Assembly: GCA_964036045.1 (NCBI GenBank)
Contig: OZ038399.1
Coordinates: 18,931,670 to 18,995,669, forward strand
DNA length: 64,000 nt
Direction: 5' to 3'
Source of the DNA: Eutreptiella sp. 'Long Island Sound 2002'
Taxonomy: Eukaryota > Euglenozoa > Euglenophyceae > Eutreptiales > Eutreptiaceae
This document shows positions 58,901-64,000 of this stretch, one piece after another. A model generated the notes under the pieces. That model worked only from the letters and a program-made list of their open reading frames with translations, was not told the DNA's origin and did not search any database. The translations under genes were made by a program, and so were the position numbers. The number at the start of each line of letters is the position of its first letter. The first letter of the stretch is position 1.

Positions 58901-61423
58901 TGTTCAGTTCAACCTGAAAATAGCGTCCTTCACGTGCAAGGGAGCCTAAACCTCACATTTGCACACACGGACAAATTCGGGCAAATTCTCTGCTACACGT
59001 GCGACGTGGTTCGTATGGTACACGAACAGCATGATGCAGCTTGTTCTGGCCGGAGGGTTGAGTGGTTGTGATATGGGCAATACCAATTTGAAATGGGCAT
59101 TGTGCGGGCACGGACTGTGAAGTTCAACCTGAAAATAGCGTCATTCGCGTGCAAGGGAGCCTAAAGCCCAGATTTGCGCACACGGGCAAATTCGGGCAAA
59201 TTCTCTGCTACACGTGCGATGTGGTTCGTATGGTAGACGAACAACATGCTGCAGCTTGTTCTGGCCAGAGGGTTAAGTGGTCGAGATATGGGCAATACCA
59301 ATTTGAAATCGGCATTGTGCGGGCACGTACTGTTCGGTTCAACCTGGAAATAAGGTTATTCGCGTGCAAGGGAGCCTAAACCTCACATTTGCGCACACGG
59401 GCAAATTCGGGCAAATTCTCTGCTACACGTGCGGGGTGGTTCGTATGGTACACGAACATTATGATGCACCTTGTTTTGGCCAGAGGGTTGAGCGGTCGAG
59501 ATATGGGCAATACCAATTTGAAATGGGCATTGTGCGGGCACGTACTGTTCAGTTCAACCTGAAAATAGCGTCCTTCGCGTGCAAGGGAGCCTAAAGCCCA
59601 CATTTGCGCACACGGGCAAATTCGGGCAAATTCTCTGCTACACGTGCGATGTGGTTCGTATGGTACACTAACAGCATGATGCAGCTTGTTCTGGCCAGAG
59701 GGTTGAGTGGTCGCGATATGGGCAACACCAATTTGAAATGGGCATTGTGCGGGCACGTACTATTCAGTTCAACCTGAAAATAGCGTCACTCGTGTGCAAG
59801 GGAGCCTGAACCTCACATTTGCACACACGGGCAAATTCGGGCAAATTCTCTGCTACATGTGCGAGGTGGTTCGTATGGTACACGAACATCATGATGCACC
59901 TTGTTTTGACCAGGGGCTTGAGTGGTCGAGATATGGGCAATACCAATTTGAAATGGTCATTGTGCGGGCACGCACTGTTCAGTTCAACCTGAAAATAGCG
60001 TCACTCGTGTGCAAGGGAGCCTAAAGCCCAGATTTGCGCACACGGGCAAATTCGGGCAAATTCTCTGCTACACGTGCGACGTGGTTCGTATGGTACACGA
60101 ACAGCATGATGCAGCTTGTTCTGGCCGGAGGGTTGAGTGGTTGTGATATGGGCAATACCAATTTGAAATGGGCATTGTGCGGGCACGTACTGTGAAGTTC
60201 AACCTGAAAATAGCGTCATTCGCGTGCAAGGGAGCCTAAAGCCCAGATTTGCGCACACGGGCAAATTCGGGCAAATTCTCTGCTACACGTGCGATGTGGT
60301 TCGTATGGTACACGAACAACATGCTGCAGCTTGTTCTGGCCAGAGGGTTAAGTGGTCGAGATATGGGCAATACCAATTTGAAATCGGCATTGTGCGGGCA
60401 CGTACTGTTCGGTTCGACCTGGAAATAAGGTTATTCGCGTGCAAGGGAGCCTAAACCTCACATTTGCACACACGGGCAAATTCGGGCAAATTCTCTGCTA
60501 CACGTGCGGGATGGTTCGTATGGTACACGAACATTATGATTGCACCTTGTTTTGGCCAGAGGGTTGAGTGGTCGAGATATGGGCAATACCAATTTGAAAT
60601 GGTCATTGTGCGGGCACGCACTGTTCAGTTCAACCTGAAAATAGCGTCCTTCACGTGCAAGGGAGCCTAAACCTCGCATTTGCACACACGGGCAAATTCG
60701 GGCAAATTCTCTGCTACACGTGCGACGTGGTTCGTATGGTACACGAACAGCATGATGCAGCTTGTTCTGGCCAGAGGGTTGAGTGGTCGCGATATGGGCA
60801 ACACCAATTTGAAATGGGCATTGTGCGGGCACGTACTGTGAAGTTCAACCTGAAAATAGCGTCATTCGTGTGCAAGGGAGCCTAAACCTCACATTTGCAC
60901 ACACGGGCAAATTCGGGCAAATTCTGTGCTACACGTGCGACGTGGTTCGTATGGTACACGAACAGCATGATGCACCTTGTTTTGACCAGGGGGTTGAGTG
61001 GTCGAGATATGGGCAATACCAAATTGGAATGGTCATTGTGCGGGCACGCACTGTTCAGTTCAACCTGAAAATAGCGTCCTTCACGTGCAAGGGAGCCTAA
61101 ACCTCACATTTGCACACACGGGCAAATTCGGGCAAATTCTCTGCTACACGTGCGACGTGGTTCGTATGGTACACGAACAGCATGATGCAGCTTGTTCTGG
61201 CCGGAGGGTTGAGTGGTTGTGATATGGGCAATACCAATTTGAAATGGGCATTGTGCGGGCACGTACTGTGAAGTTTAACCTGAAAATAGCGTCATTCGCG
61301 TGCAAGGGAGCCTAAAGCCCAGATTTGCGCACACGGGCAAATTCGGGCAAATTCTCTGCTACACGTGCGATGTGGTTTGTATGGTTCACCAACAACATGC
61401 TGCAGCTTGTTCTGGCCAGAGGG

Positions 61424-61778
61424 TGAAGCAGGTCACAACCCTACCCTAGCATCTTTCCCCTAAGGGATCATTATATGACCCTATATATGGGATATATGGG
61501 ATATATGGGATGTATGGGATTATCTCTTTCCATTCCTTTGTTAGGAATATGGGATGTGAGATAGATAAGGCAATAGGGGATCCTTTGTATTTATTGGATT
61601 TCTTGGATGCTAGGAGGGATTTCTTATGTGTGCATATCAGGTATTTCAGTGGCTATCAGTACCTTACCTGTTTGCAGGATACTATACAGTCATCATACTT
61701 CGCTATGTCTTCCTTGTCGAGCTCTGTTGCTGCCCATACCACTGCGACCTCTGCTTCAGGCCCCCCGGCCTGGTTTCA
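61424..61778 (+). mobile_element. 5' LTR (355 bp)
   Basis: It is bounded by TGAAGCAGG at the satellite breakpoint and GGTTTCA at the primer-binding site, giving 4-bp inverted ends TGAA/TTCA. It contains a TATA-rich stretch about 60-95 bp from its start. No AATAAA was noticed. The second LTR is not in the window, so the right boundary rests on the adjacent primer-binding site and the left boundary on loss of satellite identity, with one base of ambiguity. Confidence 0.7.
61481..61520 (+). promoter_or_regulatory. Tandem TATA-like elements in the LTR
   Basis: Four imperfect 9-bp units of TATATGGGA type (CTATATATGGG at 61481, then ATATATGGG and ATGTATGGG) make a run of TATA-like sequences. This is the likely core promoter of the element. 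A transcription start some 30 bp downstream is inference. Confidence 0.45.
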
Positions 61779-64000
61779 TGGTAGCAGAGGCGAAAATTTT
61801 TCGTCTCTGTTGGGCGCTTGGCATCGCGGAAAGCGATCAGTCCGCGAATTCGTGGATCAAATTGGGGAGAAAATCTCCTCCCCGGGAGGGATTGCTGAGG
61901 GTGCACAGGTCCCCGCCCTCAGGACCTCCTCGGCCCTGACCCCATCGACCGGGCAGGGGCCGCAAAAACGGGCCAAGCCGCAAATGGCTACAAATCCGAA
62001 GTCTCCGAAATCCCCGATTGTTCCCATCGGGGCCTCCCATCCTAGAGATCCAGCTGGTGTACCTGGTTTGGTTGGGGGGGAAATGGACTGTCACCCTCAG
62101 GGAGAGCTAAGAGGACCACAAATGCCTATTCCTGGCAAGGGAACCGTCACTAGCGTCGAGAATCGGGCAGTGATCGAACAATCTACTGGGGTGATCGAGC
62201 GTACGAACGCTGCACCCTCAAGCGCTGCCGACTGGGGTACGATGGCCTCGCCAATGGGGCCAATCGTGGTCGACTCTGACACTCCTCCGTCGTTGAGGGA
62301 GTTGCCAGAGCCCCAGGTCAGGAAGAACCTGTTCGCGGCAGGGCCCATCAGCCCTATTGTTGACCAGCTCGATGCCGAAAATCGTCGAGTAGGCCCGTCT
62401 ACCCCTGATCCATACGACCGCCTGGGGCCGGCTCGCGAGGCCGTGGTCCTAATCCAACAGGCCCTGTCGGGGAGCAGGCAGAATCCCACTATAGTGGATT
62501 CGTCGCCCGCTCCAATGAGCGGATCGCGGCGATTTCCCTCCCTGGTGGAGGAATCTCCTGCCCTGGAGGCACCCCATGCCCCCCCCAGTGGATCCAGGCT
62601 CAATCCGATGCTCATCCTGGAATCCCCCACACAAATCGAGGAGGATGAGTGTGACCAGTGGTTCCCCCCAGCGTTGGAGCAGGGGAGCGACGATGAGGAC
62701 GAGGAGATTGGGGTGTTGGAACGTCGGGCCCGCCATCATTCCCCTATTTCCGTGGCATCGTCGCCTGCCGTGCCTATGTCTGGGACCAGGGATCGCCCCA
62801 TGCTCGTGGAGGAATCCCCGGAGCCCCACTACATCGTGGTGGAGGACTCTCCGGCCCCCCAATGTATTGTTGTGCAGGAGTCCCCAGCGCCCATGAGCGG
62901 CGTGAAGGACCGTCCGGTTTTCGTCGAGGAGTCCCCCCCTACGTCTCCTGTGCCTATGAGTGGCACGAACGATCGCCCATCCCTAGTGGATGAGTCCCCG
63001 GCGGTGCCAATGGTTGGCAATTTGTGCTGGGGGGGAGAGAATCCGTTGGAGGGAGGTTCAGCAACCCTCCCAATAAATTTGGTCTCTCCCCCCACAACTG
63101 CATCTCGTATGGAGGAACCCCAATCACGGGCAATTCCCAATTGGGGGGGGGCTCCAGAGGCCACAACGGGCGCGAAACATGTTTTTGCCCCAGTTTCGCG
63201 GGATCTGCCACCTACGGTGGTTCATCAATCCCCTCAGTGTATTGTAGTGGAAGAATCTCCACCGCCGCCCCCTCAGCCCAATCCTGTGGATCCTGTTTCC
63301 CCGCCCCCATCACCCCAGCGGGTGGCCTACATCGAGCACGTGGAAGGAATCCCGTACCTGATCCGGCCATCCCAGGGTGGGAGTTCAGGGGGGGGGCATT
63401 CATCGAGTGGGGGGGCGCCTGCACCTGTTACGGCACGCCCGGCACGCCCTCAGCGTTCTACGGGGGGGTCCTCTGGTCTCTCCGTGGCTGGTGGGGCTGC
63501 TGGTGGCGGCGGTGACGGGTCATTGCCTCCCCGTTGGGGCGGGGGTCCTTCGACCCACCATCATGGGGGTCCCCCTCGTGCCAGGGGGGCGGCCGATCTG
63601 AAGCACACCTGTGACTGTCCTAGGTGTGTGGTGCACTTTGAGACGTGCATCCAAGCTCTCACGGCTCAGGTGCGTGACCTGCAGGCTCAGAATCAAGAGC
63701 TGCAGCGGTCCCATCGGGAGCTTTCCCAGGCTGTGGCCGCTGTCACGGGCATCAGCCAGTCCTACGGGGATCGGATGTCCCAGATCCTGTCTACTCTTGC
63801 TAAGCAGGAGGAGGTGGTTCGGGGCTATCAGCGTGAATCTAAGGGGGTTGCGGCCGGTGTTGCGGATCATCTCAAGATGTCCAACAGCAACACGGCTAAG
63901 TGCTTTCGCGCGCTGGAAACGCTCGCTGCGCGTTGTGATGCCCTGACATCCAGGCTCGATGAGTGGGATCGGTGGTACGCCACTCCTACGGAGCCCCCTG
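61705..64000 (+). CDS. Gag-like protein of the LTR retrotransposon, C-terminally cut by window
   Basis: An uninterrupted frame runs to the last base of the window (765 codons from ATG 61705). It is open upstream to a TAG at 61447, so starts at 61510, 61549 (ATG in an A-3/G+4 context) or 61984 (after the primer-binding site) are also possible. I chose 61705 for its purine at -3 and the soluble Ser/Ala-rich N-terminus it gives. Residues 1-100 hold a basic KRAKPQ stretch. Residues about 180-520 are acidic, Pro/Ser-rich and disordered, with repeated (I/V)VVxxSP motifs (187, 263, 377, 388, 513) and VEESP units. Residues 530-630 are Gly/Pro/His-rich. A C-x-C-x2-C-x2-H-x3-C cluster lies at 636-648, followed by a heptad-rich coiled coil to about 760. 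Capsid-like assembly is inferred from position. No protease or polymerase motif is in view. Confidence 0.7.
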   Translation, partial: MSSLSSSVAAHTTATSASGPPAWFHGSRGENFSSLLGAWHRGKRSVREFVDQIGEKISSPGGIAEGAQVPALRTSSALTPSTGQGPQKRAKPQMATNPKSPKSPIVPIGASHPRDPAGVPGLVGGEMDCHPQGELRGPQMPIPGKGTVTSVENRAVIEQSTGVIERTNAAPSSAADWGTMASPMGPIVVDSDTPPSLRELPEPQVRKNLFAAGPISPIVDQLDAENRRVGPSTPDPYDRLGPAREAVVLIQQALSGSRQNPTIVDSSPAPMSGSRRFPSLVEESPALEAPHAPPSGSRLNPMLILESPTQIEEDECDQWFPPALEQGSDDEDEEIGVLERRARHHSPISVASSPAVPMSGTRDRPMLVEESPEPHYIVVEDSPAPQCIVVQESPAPMSGVKDRPVFVEESPPTSPVPMSGTNDRPSLVDESPAVPMVGNLCWGGENPLEGGSATLPINLVSPPTTASRMEEPQSRAIPNWGGAPEATTGAKHVFAPVSRDLPPTVVHQSPQCIVVEESPPPPPQPNPVDPVSPPPSPQRVAYIEHVEGIPYLIRPSQGGSSGGGHSSSGGAPAPVTARPARPQRSTGGSSGLSVAGGAAGGGGDGSLPPRWGGGPSTHHHGGPPRARGAADLKHTCDCPRCVVHFETCIQALTAQVRDLQAQNQELQRSHRELSQAVAAVTGISQSYGDRMSQILSTLAKQEEVVRGYQRESKGVAAGVADHLKMSNSNTAKCFRALETLAARCDALTSRLDEWDRWYATPTEPP
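61779..61790 (+). other. Primer-binding site for initiator tRNA-Met
   Basis: TGGTAGCAGAGG directly abuts the LTR end. It is complementary over all 12 bases to the 3' end (acceptor arm plus CCA) of vertebrate-type initiator tRNA-Met, as I know that tRNA. The usual plant form would be TGGTATCAGAGC, two mismatches away. Confidence 0.75.

Larger units (their letters stand above)
45167..61423. repeat. 215-bp satellite, array 2 (about 75 monomers)
   Basis: The same satellite and orientation as array 1. Equivalent positions at 45391 and 60870 differ by 72 periods minus 1 bp, so length is almost perfectly conserved. Monomers reading GAACCTCACATTTGCACAC after GTCACTCGTGTGCAAGGGAGCC are common here. 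The array is cut at 61423 by the LTR retrotransposon. No gene is visible in it. Confidence 0.98.
61424..64000 (+). mobile_element. LTR retrotransposon, 5' part (continues beyond window)
   Basis: Satellite homology stops at 61423. The next base starts a 355-bp sequence that begins TGAA and ends TTCA. It is followed at once by a 12-base match to the complement of initiator tRNA-Met, and then by a frame open to the window edge. This is the order 5' LTR, primer-binding site, gag expected for an LTR retrotransposon. Reverse transcriptase, integrase and the 3' LTR lie outside the window, so superfamily is not shown. Priming by initiator tRNA-Met is common in Ty1/copia and some other groups. Confidence 0.75.

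Noticed and set aside
61609-61939. 110-codon plus-strand frame across the LTR end
   Set aside because: It crosses the LTR/primer-binding-site boundary in a different frame from the long gag-like frame and stops soon after. It is judged a shadow frame.
62097-63211. Minus-strand frames of 85-177 codons opposite the gag-like region
   Set aside because: They are antisense to a GC-rich coding frame, mutually overlapping and without recognisable motifs.

Overview
This is a repeat-dominated stretch of a eukaryotic nuclear genome. No operon, ribosome-binding site or compact gene order is visible. What is visible is two long arrays of a 215-bp satellite, a tRNA-derived SINE-like element with A and B boxes, and the 5' end of an LTR retrotransposon primed by initiator tRNA-Met. 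The lineage cannot be fixed from the sequence. The primer-binding site matches the animal-type initiator tRNA end better than the usual plant form, which is only a hint.

Layout. 1-18692 is satellite array 1 (about 87 monomers). 18693-45166 is a composite, mostly G-rich block. 45167-61423 is satellite array 2 (about 75 monomers). 61424-64000 is the left end of an LTR retrotransposon inserted in the satellite, whose reading frame is still open at the window edge.

The composite block contains (GGGGCA)n-type hexanucleotide arrays, always with the G-rich strand on +. It also holds a 3.8-kb array of a 24-bp repeat that carries a perfect 7-bp inverted repeat per unit. A 1.03-kb low-copy segment (about 99.5% identical between copies) is present twice. 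A module of GGATGTTCCAGTCCAGG motifs followed by 84-bp tandem repeats is present twice, with a third partial copy. One SINE and two short unrecognised unique stretches complete it. The block enters and leaves the satellite at the same point of the monomer, and GTGCAAGGGAG is present at both edges.

Almost all long open frames in the window are by-products of repeats. The 24-bp and 6-bp periods are multiples of three and stop-poor, so several frames stay open for hundreds to thousands of codons. The 215-bp satellite changes frame every monomer. The one convincing coding region is the gag-like frame at 61705-64000 (at least 765 codons). It has repeated SUMO-interaction-like (I/V)VVxxSP motifs, a Cys/His cluster and a C-terminal coiled coil. 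A weaker candidate is a minus-strand frame in the duplicated low-copy segment.

The arrangement suggests a centromere-proximal, pericentromeric or subtelomeric heterochromatic region built by unequal exchange, segmental duplication and transposition. That is inference. Nothing here shows which chromosomal domain it is.
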